Counted from the first letter of the stretch, positions 8,503-16,857 are shown. The stretch: 64,000 nucleotides of DNA from Pseudomonadota bacterium (GCA_027621405.1 JAQCBT010000002.1:124001-188000); one strand, 5' to 3'. Notes: generated from the letters alone by a model not told the origin. Made by a program: numbers and translations.

Positions 8503-9366
8503 ATGATTGAGGAAAGAAAGGCGAAAACCTATAACGGGTACTGGTCAATCCTGGTGCTGTTTGCACTCAGCCTGATGCTGCTTGCCGGTGTTGTCATACT
8601 GCCAGCCGCATTGAAGCTGGTGGCAATCCTGTCGGGCATAGTGGTGGTCATCTGCTGGTTTGGGTTCTTTATGGTGGCCCCCAATCAGGGCAGGGTCCTG
8701 CAACTCTTCGGCCAGTATGTTGGTAGTGAGCGCATGGAAGGACTGCGCTGGGCGAACCCCCTCTATATGAAGGCCAAGGTCTCCTTGCGGGTCAGAAACT
8801 TCGAGTCGGGAACCCTCAAGGTAAACGACAGCAGTGGTAACCCCATCGATATCGCTGCCGTGGTGGTATGGAAGGTGGTGGATACGGCGGAAGCTCTGTT
8901 TGAGGTAGACGACTACGAAAATTATGTGCAGATCCAGAGTGAAGCTGCGCTGCGCAACCTGGCCACTACCCACCCCTATGACAGCTATGATGATGACGGT
9001 GCGGATTTTTGTCTGCGCAGCAATCCCGAAGAGGTTGCCGAGCTACTGAAGAAGGAAGTACAGAATCGCCTGAGCAAGGCTGGCGTGGAGGTCATCGAAG
9101 CCCGCTTGAGTCATCTTGCCTATTCGCCGGAGATCGCCAGCGCCATGCTGCAGCGTCAACAGGCATCGGCAATCGTTGCGGCACGCAAGAAAATTGTTGA
9201 AGGTGCTGTCGGCATGGTTGATCTGGCGCTTGCCGCATTGTCGGAGAAACAGGTGGTCATCCTCGATGAAGAGCGTAAGGCCGCTATGGTGAGCAATCTG
9301 TTGGTTGTACTCTGCGGAGAGAGCTCGGCAACGCCTGTTGTGAATGCGGGTAGCCTGTATACGTAA
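8503..9366 (+). CDS. SPFH/Band 7 (stomatin-prohibitin-flotillin) membrane protein
   Basis: A 287-aa membrane-anchored SPFH protein. Two hydrophobic helices occupy about residues 17-35 and 38-56, followed by the Band 7 start [19 protein letters not shown]. The SPFH core runs to about residue 215, followed by an alanine-rich helix ([20 protein letters not shown]) typical of the family. The ribosome site GAGGAG is strong. The next gene, 20 bases on, is an Arc-like DNA-binding protein; this SPFH-RHH pairing recurs in other bacteria. Members assemble membrane microdomain scaffolds; the specific role here is unknown. Confidence 0.9.
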   Translation: MIEERKAKTYNGYWSILVLFALSLMLLAGVVILPAALKLVAILSGIVVVICWFGFFMVAPNQGRVLQLFGQYVGSERMEGLRWANPLYMKAKVSLRVRNFESGTLKVNDSSGNPIDIAAVVVWKVVDTAEALFEVDDYENYVQIQSEAALRNLATTHPYDSYDDDGADFCLRSNPEEVAELLKKEVQNRLSKAGVEVIEARLSHLAYSPEIASAMLQRQQASAIVAARKKIVEGAVGMVDLALAALSEKQVVILDEERKAAMVSNLLVVLCGESSATPVVNAGSLYT

Positions 9367-9386
9367 GGCTAAACCAGACTCGAGCT

Positions 9387-9668
9387 ATGAAGCGAAAGAC
9401 CTACCCACTGCGAATAAATCCGGACATTCTCACTGCTCTGCAGCAGTGGGCGAACGATGATCTGCGCAGCGTGAACGCGCAGATCGAGTTCGTTCTGCGA
9501 GAGAGCCTGATCAAGGCTGGGCGCCTGAAGCGTTCATCCATAGTCGAGTCTGGCGGGACCGGCGAAAGCGATGAGGGAGCAAGGGGAGATGGGGGAGATG
9601 GGAGAGAAGAAGGAGGAGAAGGAGGAGAAGGAGGAGAAGGAGAAGAAGTGGAAGAAGCAGAGAGGTAA
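9387..9668 (+). CDS. Arc-type ribbon-helix-helix protein with a Glu/Gly-rich tail
   Basis: A 93-aa protein. Residues 1-50 are an Arc/MetJ-like ribbon-helix-helix domain: the strand [19 protein letters not shown], then [18 protein letters not shown]. Such proteins bind short palindromes as dimers, and a perfect one lies upstream of the operon at 8417-8435. The last 35 residues are a low-complexity tail of Gly and Glu encoded by tandem GGAGAA-like repeats, so its length probably varies between strains. It is cotranscribed with the SPFH gene 20 bases upstream. Confidence 0.85.
   Translation: MKRKTYPLRINPDILTALQQWANDDLRSVNAQIEFVLRESLIKAGRLKRSSIVESGGTGESDEGARGDGGDGREEGGEGGEGGEGEEVEEAER
9596..9660 (+). 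repeat. Purine-only GGA/GAA microsatellite inside a coding region
   Basis: Tandem GGAGAAGGA-type units, almost free of pyrimidines on this strand, encode the Gly/Glu tail of the RHH protein. Slippage would mostly add or remove whole codons. Confidence 0.7.
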
Positions 9669-9745
9669 ACCCCTGAGTTGGAGCTGCGTTTAACTTCAGG
9701 TAGCGGTCAGGTTTGCTGGCTGCATTTGATCAGAGGGAGAACGCC

Positions 9746-10069
9746 ATGAACAGATTGAGTCTTTTTTGCGGATGCCTGGTCGCATCCTGCTCCTTGATTA
9801 ACGTCAGTGCCGCGCAAGAGAGCACTGACTTGCCAACCCTGGCCGGGTCTGAATCCGCAACCGAGGTGGCAACAGAAGCAGATATTGCCGAGCGCCAAAC
9901 CAGGGTTCGACAACTTGAAGCCCAGTTGAGAGAGGAGAAGAGGCAATTGCGCCAGAGTCGCCGCAGCCAGATCGAGGCCCGACTCGAAAACCTCACCGAG
10001 GACGAAAGAGCCGCGTTGCGAGAGCGTCGGAAGATGCAGGGCCAGGCTCGTCACCGCCCACAGCGATAG
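9746..10069 (+). CDS. Small exported coiled-coil protein, unknown function
   Basis: A 107-aa protein starting at the ATG at 9746, which has the ribosome site GAGGGAG; a longer frame from 9713 lacks one. Residues 1-22 are a signal peptide (LFCGCLVASCSLINVSAAQ). The mature part is a charged heptad-like helix (VRQLEAQLREEKRQLRQSR) from about residue 50 to the end, rich in Arg, Glu and Gln. I recognise no family. Periplasmic location is inferred. Confidence 0.65.
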   Translation: MNRLSLFCGCLVASCSLINVSAAQESTDLPTLAGSESATEVATEADIAERQTRVRQLEAQLREEKRQLRQSRRSQIEARLENLTEDERAALRERRKMQGQARHRPQR

Positions 10070-10228
10070 TGCTCGGCCCGCCGTAGTTCGGGGAACCTGG
10101 CCCTAAGCGCAACTGGCGGCCACATTAAAGCAAGTAAGCATCTGAATTATAAGAAAATATATACCCCAAAGGCGTGATCGCTGCAGGATTGCACTGGCAG
10201 GCTGCGCCACCTCACAATTTCTTTCCTC

Positions 10229-10245
10229 GGGGCCATTCAGGCCCC
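10229..10245 (+). terminator. GC hairpin with weak T tract
   Basis: GGGGCC-ATTCA-GGCCCC forms a six-pair stem followed by TTATTGCTTGTT. It could end the transcript of the small exported protein, but the T tract is interrupted. Confidence 0.4.
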
Positions 10246-10309
10246 TTATTGCTTGTTAACCATTTCCCCTCACACAACCTCTAATGTTGTAAATTGGCAG
10301 CATTCTTGA

Positions 10310-10903
10310 GTGAAGGCGACACTGCTGACGGGGAAGCAAGTGCTACAGGAAACAGAAGAACAACTGGTGCGATCAGCCCAGACTGGAAACATCGCCGCCT
10401 TCGAACGGCTGGTGATTTCGCTCGAGCGCCAGATGCTGGCGGTGGCGGCAGGATTCGCCCACACCCCCGATGACGCCAATGATATTTTCCAGGATGCCAT
10501 GCTGGCGGCCTACCGGGCCTTGCCGAACTTCAAGCTTGAGAGTCGGTTCAGTACCTGGATGCACAAGATTGTCGTGAACACGGCACTGTCGAATCGGCGC
10601 AAGCTGAAACGCACCTGGCAGAAGATGTCGGCGGTGCAGGCGGAGTACGAGCACCAGGAGCAGTATGTTGAAGATCAGTCTCCGGAATCCACGGTGTTGG
10701 ATGGGGAACTGAACACGCAGATCAACCGGGCCATGAAGCGACTCACCGACAGTGAACGCATAGCCTTCGTGCTCTGCCATCAGCAGGGATTTAAATTGCG
10801 GGAAGCCGCAGAAGTAATGAATTGCTCGGAAAACTCGGTAAAGGTGATTTTGTTCCGGGCACGCAAGAAATTGAAAGAACAGTTGGCGGAATATCATTCC
10901 TAG
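10310..10903 (+). CDS. ECF-family RNA polymerase sigma factor (RpoE-like)
   Basis: A 197-aa extracytoplasmic-function sigma factor. Region 2 lies at about residues 15-85, with DANDIFQDAMLAAYRALPNF and RFSTWMHKIVVNTALSNRR. Region 4 lies at about residues 135-195, with LREAAEVMNCSENSVKVILF as the helix-turn-helix that reads the -35 element. The listed start is GTG at 10310; a GTG at 10340 is possible. The next gene, 27 bases on, has the layout of a membrane anti-sigma factor, and the third encodes an exported DUF4097 protein. That suggests an envelope-stress regulon. Confidence 0.92.
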   Translation: MKATLLTGKQVLQETEEQLVRSAQTGNIAAFERLVISLERQMLAVAAGFAHTPDDANDIFQDAMLAAYRALPNFKLESRFSTWMHKIVVNTALSNRRKLKRTWQKMSAVQAEYEHQEQYVEDQSPESTVLDGELNTQINRAMKRLTDSERIAFVLCHQQGFKLREAAEVMNCSENSVKVILFRARKKLKEQLAEYHS

Positions 10904-10930
10904 ATTATTCCATTGCCTGAGGAAGAAGTG

Positions 10931-11908
10931 ATGACCACAGCAGTTGATAAAGAACAGCTAGAGTATCAGATGATCCAGTACCTCTACGGTGACATGGATG
11001 GTGATGCACGCGCAAAGTTTGAGCAATTATTGGCTTCTGATCCGGTGCTGCAAGCGATGCTCGACGAGGAGCAGGGATTCAACAGCGCATTTCCGGTTGG
11101 CATGCAGCCGCTCATCGATGAGGAGCGCGTGCAGGGCAATCGCTGGCTACTGCGACAGAACCTGCAGAAAGCGGCGCGACCGACATTCTCTGTTCGAAGC
11201 TGGATGCAGGGCCTCATGGAGCGCCCGCTGACGGTAGCCTTCCAGGGTGCCGCGATGGCCATGACATTTGTTCTCGGGGTAATGGTAGCCGGACCTGGTA
11301 GCGAGTCTACGGTTCCCACATTCAGTCAGCCGGTCAACTCGGTCGCAGCAACAACGCCATTGTCGCTCGTTGATGAAGATGACTACGAGATATACCAGAT
11401 GACGGTGAACAGTTACGACGCGGCATCGGGTGATATCGACATCACCTTTGCGCTGGCTTCTGAAACCAGGGTCAGGGGCAATGTGGCCGATCAGTCTGTG
11501 CATCAGTTGATGGCGGTGGCGCTGCAGAACGATATCGACAGTGCATCTCGCCTGGACACTATCAACGCACTGCAACCGGTTATTTCCGGTGACCAGGTCT
11601 ATGAGGCGCTGATCTACGTGCTCACCAATGACCAGAATCCTGGTGTGCGCTATCAGGCGGTGCAGTCCCTGGTGGCCCTGTCAGACCAGGAGCGGGTTCG
11701 GGACGCACTGCGCTATGCCCTGAGTGAGGATGTGAATCCCGGGGTACGGGTGGAGGCTTTTAATGCTCTTGCCTCCTACCGCGATGAAGAAACACTGAAT
11801 GTATTCCGCCAGAAGATGGAAGCAGACAGCAACGAGTATATCCGTGCCCAGGCCCGTATGATCGTTGAAGAAGTAGAGATCGAAGATGATGCGCAGCAGT
11901 TGCTGTAG
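10931..11908 (+). CDS. Putative anti-sigma factor with HEAT-like repeats
   Basis: A 325-aa protein from the ATG at 10931, which has GAGGAAG upstream; a TTG at 10913 would add six residues. The cytoplasmic N-terminus (YLYGDMDGDARAKFEQLLAS) resembles the ASD/zinc-finger region of anti-sigma factors, but I see no HxxxCxxC zinc site. One membrane helix lies near residues 104-122 (VAFQGAAMAMTFVLGVMVAG). The periplasmic part ends in HEAT-like helical repeats: DQNPGVRYQAVQSLVALSDQ is echoed by DVNPGVRVEAFNALASYRDE. Inhibition of the adjacent ECF sigma factor is inferred from position and topology. Confidence 0.8.
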   Translation: MTTAVDKEQLEYQMIQYLYGDMDGDARAKFEQLLASDPVLQAMLDEEQGFNSAFPVGMQPLIDEERVQGNRWLLRQNLQKAARPTFSVRSWMQGLMERPLTVAFQGAAMAMTFVLGVMVAGPGSESTVPTFSQPVNSVAATTPLSLVDEDDYEIYQMTVNSYDAASGDIDITFALASETRVRGNVADQSVHQLMAVALQNDIDSASRLDTINALQPVISGDQVYEALIYVLTNDQNPGVRYQAVQSLVALSDQERVRDALRYALSEDVNPGVRVEAFNALASYRDEETLNVFRQKMEADSNEYIRAQARMIVEEVEIEDDAQQLL

Positions 11909-11955
11909 CCCGGTACCCCATTTTGCTATCAAGTATTGAGTCAGAGGATAGAACC

Positions 11956-13161
11956 ATGACAACTTTTAAATCCACACTACTGGCAGGCGCAACCTTGCTG
12001 TTGACACTGGGTGCAAGCAACCCGGGGTATGCGCAAGCGGATAGTTACGACCAGGAATTCGATGTCGATTCCGGCGGAACCTTGATGCTGCGCAGTGATT
12101 CGGGCCCGATAAGTGTAAGGACCTGGGATCAGGAACGGGTCAGGGTACGCATTCGTAATGCCGAGGACTTTGAGGTAAGCCTGGAGCAGCGGGGCGACGA
12201 TGTGGTCGTCGTTGCCGAGGCGGAACGCCGTGGTGGCATATTCGGATTTCGAACTTCCAATATTCAGTTTGATGTGGATGTTCCCGAAGCCTATAACGTC
12301 GATCTGGACACGGGCGGCGGAAGCATCTCGGTGGAAGATATCAGCGGCGATGTCACCGCGGATACCAGTGGCGGTAGCATAGAAATTGGCAACGTCACCG
12401 GTGTGGTGACAGCCGATACTTCCGGTGGCCGCATCAACATCGGCGATGTGGACGGCGATGTTTCGGCCGACACCTCCGGTGGCAATATCGAGATCGGGAA
12501 TGTCACCGGTGATGTGAGCGCCGATACCTCCGGTGGTCGCATAACCATCGGCAACGTCGGTGGCGACCTGCTGGCCGACACCTCGGGTGGCAACATCACC
12601 GTGGGTCAGGGATCTGGTCGTGTGCAACTGGATACTTCCGGTGGCACGATTCGCGCAGCCTGGGCACTTGGCCCGGTAATCGCGGACACTTCCGGGGGCA
12701 ATATCTATCTTGAAGGCAGCGAAACCAGCGTCGAGGCCGATACCTCCGGTGGCAACATCGAGATCGAACGCAGTGGTGGTGCAGTTACCGCGGATACGTC
12801 TGGCGGCAGTATCACCATTCGCCAGGCAGTTGGGCCAATTCGGGCAGATACTGCCGGCGGTCGCATAGATGCCGAACTGGCTGCGTTCTCAGGCTCCAGG
12901 GATGCAACCGTCGAACTGGAGACAGCGGGTGGTGATGTCACCTTACGCATTCCCGGAGGTCACAATGCCAGCATCGTGGCTGACCTGGAAGTCTCCCGCA
13001 GGGCGAGAGGCGACTACCGCATCTACACGGACTTCCCGCTTACCATCAATGAGGACGACGACGGCAATATCATTGCCCGTGGCGATATAAATGGTGGTGG
13101 AGACAGGATCTACCTGGAGACCGTTAATAGTGACATCCACATCGTCAGTACCGGCAACTAG
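11956..13161 (+). CDS. Exported DUF4097-type beta-helix repeat protein
   Basis: A 401-aa protein from the ATG at 11956 with an AGAGGA ribosome site; a longer frame from 11923 is less likely. Residues 1-27 are a signal peptide (LLLTLGASNPGYAQ). From about residue 110 to 305 the protein repeats the motif ADTSGGxIxIGxVxGDVx at 17-19 residue spacing, about a dozen copies, predicting a right-handed beta solenoid of the DUF4097 (adhesin-like) family. It follows the sigma/anti-sigma pair and is probably its main output. A strong terminator follows. Confidence 0.85.
   Translation: MTTFKSTLLAGATLLLTLGASNPGYAQADSYDQEFDVDSGGTLMLRSDSGPISVRTWDQERVRVRIRNAEDFEVSLEQRGDDVVVVAEAERRGGIFGFRTSNIQFDVDVPEAYNVDLDTGGGSISVEDISGDVTADTSGGSIEIGNVTGVVTADTSGGRINIGDVDGDVSADTSGGNIEIGNVTGDVSADTSGGRITIGNVGGDLLADTSGGNITVGQGSGRVQLDTSGGTIRAAWALGPVIADTSGGNIYLEGSETSVEADTSGGNIEIERSGGAVTADTSGGSITIRQAVGPIRADTAGGRIDAELAAFSGSRDATVELETAGGDVTLRIPGGHNASIVADLEVSRRARGDYRIYTDFPLTINEDDDGNIIARGDINGGGDRIYLETVNSDIHIVSTGN
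12340..12870 (+). repeat. Degenerate tandem coding repeat (ADTSGG units)
   Basis: About ten copies of a 51-57 base unit built around GCCGATACCTCCGGTGGC encode the solenoid turns of the DUF4097 protein. Nucleotide copies are similar enough for recombination to change copy number. Confidence 0.75.
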
Positions 13162-13192
13162 TTCGCGTCTCGACAGCTGCTCTAATTGAGTC

Positions 13193-13223
13193 AAAAACCG
13201 GTCCACATGGGCCGGTTTTTTTT
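13193..13223 (+). terminator. Rho-independent terminator of the sigma/DUF4097 operon
   Basis: A 12-pair stem, AAAAACCGGTCC against GGGCCGGTTTTT with one T-G pair and loop ACAT, followed by eight T. It lies 32 bases after the DUF4097 stop codon. Confidence 0.85.
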
Positions 13224-13234
13224 GGATCATCGCG

Positions 13235-13288
13235 GAAAAATAGGGACAGATTTATTTTTCTAGAAAAATAAATCTGTCCCTATTTTTC
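13235..13288. repeat. 54-bp perfect palindrome of REP/RAYT type
   Basis: Two exact 27-base arms, centred on CTAG between 13261 and 13262, with no spacer. The arm reads GAAAAATAGGGACAGATTTA then TTTTTCT. AATAGGGACAGATTTATTTTT-type motifs are familiar to me from REP elements mobilised by REP-associated tyrosine transposases. It sits directly before the dinF start codon and after the terminator. Confidence 0.8.
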
Positions 13289-13302
13289 GATACACTTGTT
13301 CC

Positions 13303-14640
13303 ATGGTGAACAGCGGCAATCCCTCCTTCCTGAGAATACTCAACCTCGCCTGGCCCATCATCATCGCCAATGCTGCCGTTCCCCTGCTCGGACTGGTAGA
13401 TACGGCGGTGATCGGAAATGTTGGCGATATCACGGATCTGGGTGCCATCGCCCTTGGTGCGCTGATATTTTCCTTTGTCTACTGGAGTTTCGGCTTTCTG
13501 CGCATGAGCACCACGGGCTTCGTAGCCCAGGCGGTAGGTGCCAGCGACTACCTGGAGGTGCGAGCCATATTGGGCAGGGCTCTGCTGATGGCCCTGCTGC
13601 TGGGGATACTGCTGGTCTGCCTTCAACTGCTGATTCAATGGGTCGCGTTCTTCCTGCTAGGCGGCAGCGAGGAGGTAGAGGCTCCTGCGCGTGCCTATTT
13701 CACGGTTCGTATCTGGGGCGCCCCGGCAACGCTGTCCATCTTCGTGCTAATGGGTTTGCTAATCGGTATGGGCAAGAGCAGGCAGCTGCTCCTTTTTCAG
13801 TTGTTCCTCAATGGCCTCAACATTTTACTCGATATATGGTTTGCCGGAGTGCTGGGTCTGGGTGCCACGGGTATCGCCTTGGGAACAGTTGTAGCTGAAT
13901 GGATGACTGCGTTGCTTGCAGCTTATTTTGTCCTGGGGCAGTTACGGGAGACTTGCGGTGAGGGCGAATCCTTCTGGCCACGCGAGAAAATATTCGACCG
14001 CGCCCGGATACTGCGCATGCTCTCGTCAAATTTCGACATCATGCTGCGCACACTACTGCTGGTTTTTTCCTTTGCCTACTTCACCAACCAGAGCGCGCGC
14101 TTCGGTGATGACGTGCTGGCTGCAAACCATATACTGCTGCAGCTGATTTCCTTCGCCGCGTTTTTCCTGGATGGATTTGCCTTCGTCGTGGAGTCGGAGG
14201 CGGGCAAGGCGCTGGGAGGGAAGAATCGCGCGGCATTTATCACCTCGGTCAGGAACTCGACGATACTTGCCGCTGTCACGGCGCTGTTGCTGGGTGCAGG
14301 ACTGTTGCTGGTGGCGGAGCTGGTGATTGCTGCTCTTACTGATATCGGCGAGGTGCGCCTGCTGGCGTCGGCCCTGAGTGGCCTGGCGGCGCTGTATATC
14401 CTCTGCTCGTTTGCGGCATTTCAATTGGATGGTATCTATATCGGGGTCTCCTTCACCCGGGAGATGCGGCAGGCTTCAATCTATTCCCTGGCCGTATTCC
14501 TCCTCGCCTGCTGGTTGCTGATCGAGGATTTTGGGGTGGATGGCCTGTGGTGGGCCATGATCATCTACGTGCTGGCCAGGGCGGTAGCGTTGCTGATCTA
14601 CTTTCCTGCGCTGCTCAGGCGCTTCGATACCAGGGCTTAA
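13303..14640 (+). CDS. dinF: MATE family efflux transporter, DinF type
   Basis: A 445-aa integral membrane antiporter with twelve predicted helices in two homologous halves. The start (RILNLAWPIIIANAAVPLLG, VDTAVIGN) is characteristic of the DinF branch of MATE exporters, which pump cationic drugs or metabolites against Na+ or H+. No good ribosome site precedes the ATG, because the 54-bp palindrome ends 14 bases upstream. It converges on a DUF3301 gene, overlapping by four bases at the stops. A DNA-damage link, as for E. coli dinF, cannot be shown here. Confidence 0.92.
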   Translation: MVNSGNPSFLRILNLAWPIIIANAAVPLLGLVDTAVIGNVGDITDLGAIALGALIFSFVYWSFGFLRMSTTGFVAQAVGASDYLEVRAILGRALLMALLLGILLVCLQLLIQWVAFFLLGGSEEVEAPARAYFTVRIWGAPATLSIFVLMGLLIGMGKSRQLLLFQLFLNGLNILLDIWFAGVLGLGATGIALGTVVAEWMTALLAAYFVLGQLRETCGEGESFWPREKIFDRARILRMLSSNFDIMLRTLLLVFSFAYFTNQSARFGDDVLAANHILLQLISFAAFFLDGFAFVVESEAGKALGGKNRAAFITSVRNSTILAAVTALLLGAGLLLVAELVIAALTDIGEVRLLASALSGLAALYILCSFAAFQLDGIYIGVSFTREMRQASIYSLAVFLLACWLLIEDFGVDGLWWAMIIYVLARAVALLIYFPALLRRFDTRA

Positions 14641-14975
14641 TGCAGGGTGTGATCGGACTCCGGGATGATATAGGGCTCAAGCTCCAGCGACAGCATCGTG
14701 TTGCCCAACAAGCTCACCTTGCCCCGGTGGCGTTTCTCACCGGTGGTGGTGAACTCGAACTCGTAGCGGCGATGGATGCCGACGATGCCAGAGTCATCAC
14801 GCTTCAGTGAGATACCCTTCAGCACCATGGTCTGGTCCAGTAGTTGCAGCCGCTGTTCATTGCAGACCTGGTAGACCCACTGCATGGCGAGGGACTTGAT
14901 GCGGTCGCTATGCCACCAGAAACTGAACAGGCCGACGAGGAAGGTAATCCAGGCTAGTGCTTCGAGAGTCAGCAA
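14637..14975 (-). CDS. DUF3301 domain protein
   Basis: A 112-aa protein with one N-terminal membrane helix (LEALAWITFLVGLFSFWW). The rest is a small soluble domain with CNEQRLQLLDQTMVLKGISL and HRRYEFEFTTTGEKRHRG, the pattern of the gammaproteobacterial DUF3301 family. The start is TTG at 14975, and no ATG is near. It ends inside the stop codon of the converging dinF gene and follows the KAS III gene by 21 bases. Function unknown. Confidence 0.85.
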   Translation of the reverse strand: MLTLEALAWITFLVGLFSFWWHSDRIKSLAMQWVYQVCNEQRLQLLDQTMVLKGISLKRDDSGIVGIHRRYEFEFTTTGEKRHRGKVSLLGNTMLSLELEPYIIPESDHTLH

Positions 14976-14996
14976 GAGTGAGCGGTGGCCGGGGAA

Positions 14997-16079
14997 TCAG
15001 GCTTCGGAATGTGCCGAATAACGCTTGATATGGGGTTCCAGAATTTCAAGCGCCGTCTTGTCACAGGGCGGCAGTTCGGCATCGGATTCCTTCAACGGCG
15101 TTACTCGATCGCCCCAGCGAATGAGAGCGGCAGCCCAGGTGAGCCCGGCGCCAAACGAGGCCGACAACACGTAGTCACCCGGCTTTATGCGACCCTCTTC
15201 CAAAGATTCGGCGAGGGCCACCGGTATGGTGCCGGCAGAAGTATTGCCATACTTGTGAACGTTGACGAAGACCCGGTCTTCTTCGATGCCGACCCGCTTG
15301 GCCAGCGCATCGAGAATGCGTTTGTTGGCCTGATGCGGCACAACAAGGTTAACGTCGTCGACGCTGAGGCCAGCTTCCTTCAAAACATCTTCGCAGGCCT
15401 GGGCCATGCTCTTCACGGCGCGCTTGAAGACTTCCTGGCCTTCGAAATTCCAGCCGATGTAAAGAAACTCTTCCGACAGGCGGGAGTAGGCGGAACCGAG
15501 ATTGGTGATCTGGATCGCGTACTTGGCATCGGCCTCACAGCCAATTTTAGCCGCTATCAAGCCAACGGGTTTATCGGTGGCTTCCAGTACCACTGCGCCG
15601 CAGGCATCGCCGAATAATACGGCAACATCCCGTCGACTCCAGTTCATGTAGTGCGAGATAAATTCGCCACCGATGACCAGTACCTTCTTGTGGGCACCAG
15701 TCTTGATCAGGTTGGTACCGATATGCAGGCCATAGAGGAAGCCGGTACAGGCCGAGTTGATATCGAGTGCGGCGGCATTGCGGGCGCCGAGGGCGTCCGC
15801 CACCAGCGATGCGGTGTTCGGACACAGGGTATCCATGGTGAGGCTGCCCAGCAGGATGAGGTCGATCTCGGAGGGATCGAGGTCGGCGGCGGCCAGTGCA
15901 CGTCGGGCGGCCACAATGGCCATGTCGGAGAAGTTGCAGTGGCAGATGCGGCGCTCACGGATGCCGGTGCGGGAGGCGATCCACTCATCGGACGTCTCCA
16001 TGAAAGTGGTCAGGTCTTCATTGCTCAGTACAGCAGGGGGGACACATTTTCCCCAGCCCGTTATATCAGCATACAGCAT
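14997..16079 (-). CDS. 3-oxoacyl-ACP synthase III (KAS III family)
   Basis: A 360-aa thiolase-fold condensing enzyme that would join an acyl-CoA starter with malonyl-ACP. The catalytic triad is present: Cys in NSACTGFLYG, His in VVPHQANKRI and Asn in KYGNTSAGT. It is about 40 residues longer than typical FabH (317-325 aa), with a divergent C-terminal tail after residue 325, so it may be a specialised paralogue and not the housekeeping enzyme. GGAGAG precedes the ATG. There are no other fatty-acid genes nearby. Confidence 0.9.
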   Translation of the reverse strand: MLYADITGWGKCVPPAVLSNEDLTTFMETSDEWIASRTGIRERRICHCNFSDMAIVAARRALAAADLDPSEIDLILLGSLTMDTLCPNTASLVADALGARNAAALDINSACTGFLYGLHIGTNLIKTGAHKKVLVIGGEFISHYMNWSRRDVAVLFGDACGAVVLEATDKPVGLIAAKIGCEADAKYAIQITNLGSAYSRLSEEFLYIGWNFEGQEVFKRAVKSMAQACEDVLKEAGLSVDDVNLVVPHQANKRILDALAKRVGIEEDRVFVNVHKYGNTSAGTIPVALAESLEEGRIKPGDYVLSASFGAGLTWAAALIRWGDRVTPLKESDAELPPCDKTALEILEPHIKRYSAHSEA

Positions 16080-16258
16080 CCAGTCTCTCCGTCGGCATGG
16101 ACAGCGATGATCAGGCTTTTCTCGTTAGTGTCGTGAAGCTTGGCTTGCAATGGACAGGTGACGTGCGAGTTGAATCCGATGGTCGCTTTCAAAATCTAAG
16201 CCAGAGAGGATACTGCATTTTGCCGGGACTGAATACCCGACAGATTCCTCGAACTGCC

Positions 16259-16287
16259 TTGATCTTGAGCCTTTTTGCTGTGATAGA
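16259..16287 (+). promoter_or_regulatory. Candidate sigma-70 promoter of selC
   Basis: TTGATC at 16259-16264 and GATAGA at 16282-16287 are 17 bases apart, placing the start a few bases before the tRNA 5' end at 16297. Confidence 0.4.
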
Positions 16288-16296
16288 CTCGCTGAC

Positions 16297-16391
16297 GGAA
16301 GAGTATCATCCCCGGTGGGGTGCCCGGACTTCAAACCCGGTGAAGTCTGTTAATACAGGCTTGGTGGGTTCGACTCCTGCCTCTTCCGCCA
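16297..16391 (+). tRNA. selC: Selenocysteine tRNA (anticodon UCA)
   Basis: A 95-base tRNA with encoded CCA. The acceptor stem is GGAAGAG with CTCTTCC, discriminator G at 16388. The D stem has six pairs (16307-16312 with 16317-16322), a tRNA-Sec hallmark. The anticodon loop CTTCAAA has TCA at 16331-16333. The long variable arm has an eight-pair stem AAGTCTGT/ACAGGCTT with loop TAAT, and the T loop is TTCGACT. Oddities: the closing anticodon-stem pair is A-C (16328/16336), and the acceptor appears as seven strong pairs where eight are usual. It delivers Sec through SelA and SelB, both encoded in this window. Confidence 0.97.
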
Positions 16392-16461
16392 TCCACCTTC
16401 TTTGCTAATTCATTCTTCGGGCTCGTTGCACACACTCTTCGCCCCCATCTTTAGTCTGACT

Positions 16462-16493
16462 ATATTTCGTGTATTTGGGAAATAACGAAATAT
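16462..16493. promoter_or_regulatory. Inverted repeat upstream of arsR-type gene, candidate operator
   Basis: ATATTTCG (16462-16469) and CGAAATAT (16486-16493) are exact inverted arms separated by 16 bases, 53 bases before the ArsR-family start codon. Autoregulation is the usual mode for this family. Confidence 0.5.
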
Positions 16494-16545
16494 TCCTGTC
16501 ATATTAGTCACTTACACTGCATGCATCATCCTGTGGAGGTGAACA

Positions 16546-16857
16546 ATGGAAGAAGCCCAACGATTTGCGGCACTCGGCAATGAATTGCGTCTCGCTGTTT
16601 TCAGGCTGGTGATTGCCAGTGGCGACCGGGGGCTTCCCGCGGGCCAGATCGCCGCGCAGCTCGATGTTCCCGCCTCAACTTTGTCTTCTCACCTGAAGAC
16701 TATGCAGCAAGTCGGTCTCCTCAATTCCAGGCGCGAGCAGCAGAAACTGATTTACACGGTAAATCACGAAGTCGTGCGGGAGCTTATCGGTTTCCTGGTC
16801 AGGGATTGCTGCCAGAGCCAACCCGACCTGTGTGGGCTGACGATCAAGGATCGATAG
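16546..16857 (+). CDS. ArsR-family metalloregulator
   Basis: A 103-aa winged-helix repressor with a strong ribosome site (GGAGGTG). The recognition region is AAQLDVPASTLSSHLKTMQQ; the wing is REQQKLIYTV. C-terminal cysteines DCC and a further Cys in PDLCGL could bind arsenite or another soft metal, as in one branch of ArsR proteins. An exact inverted repeat lies upstream. It converges on the MFS gene, and no arsC/arsB is nearby, so the inducer is open. Confidence 0.88.
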   Translation: MEEAQRFAALGNELRLAVFRLVIASGDRGLPAGQIAAQLDVPASTLSSHLKTMQQVGLLNSRREQQKLIYTVNHEVVRELIGFLVRDCCQSQPDLCGLTIKDR

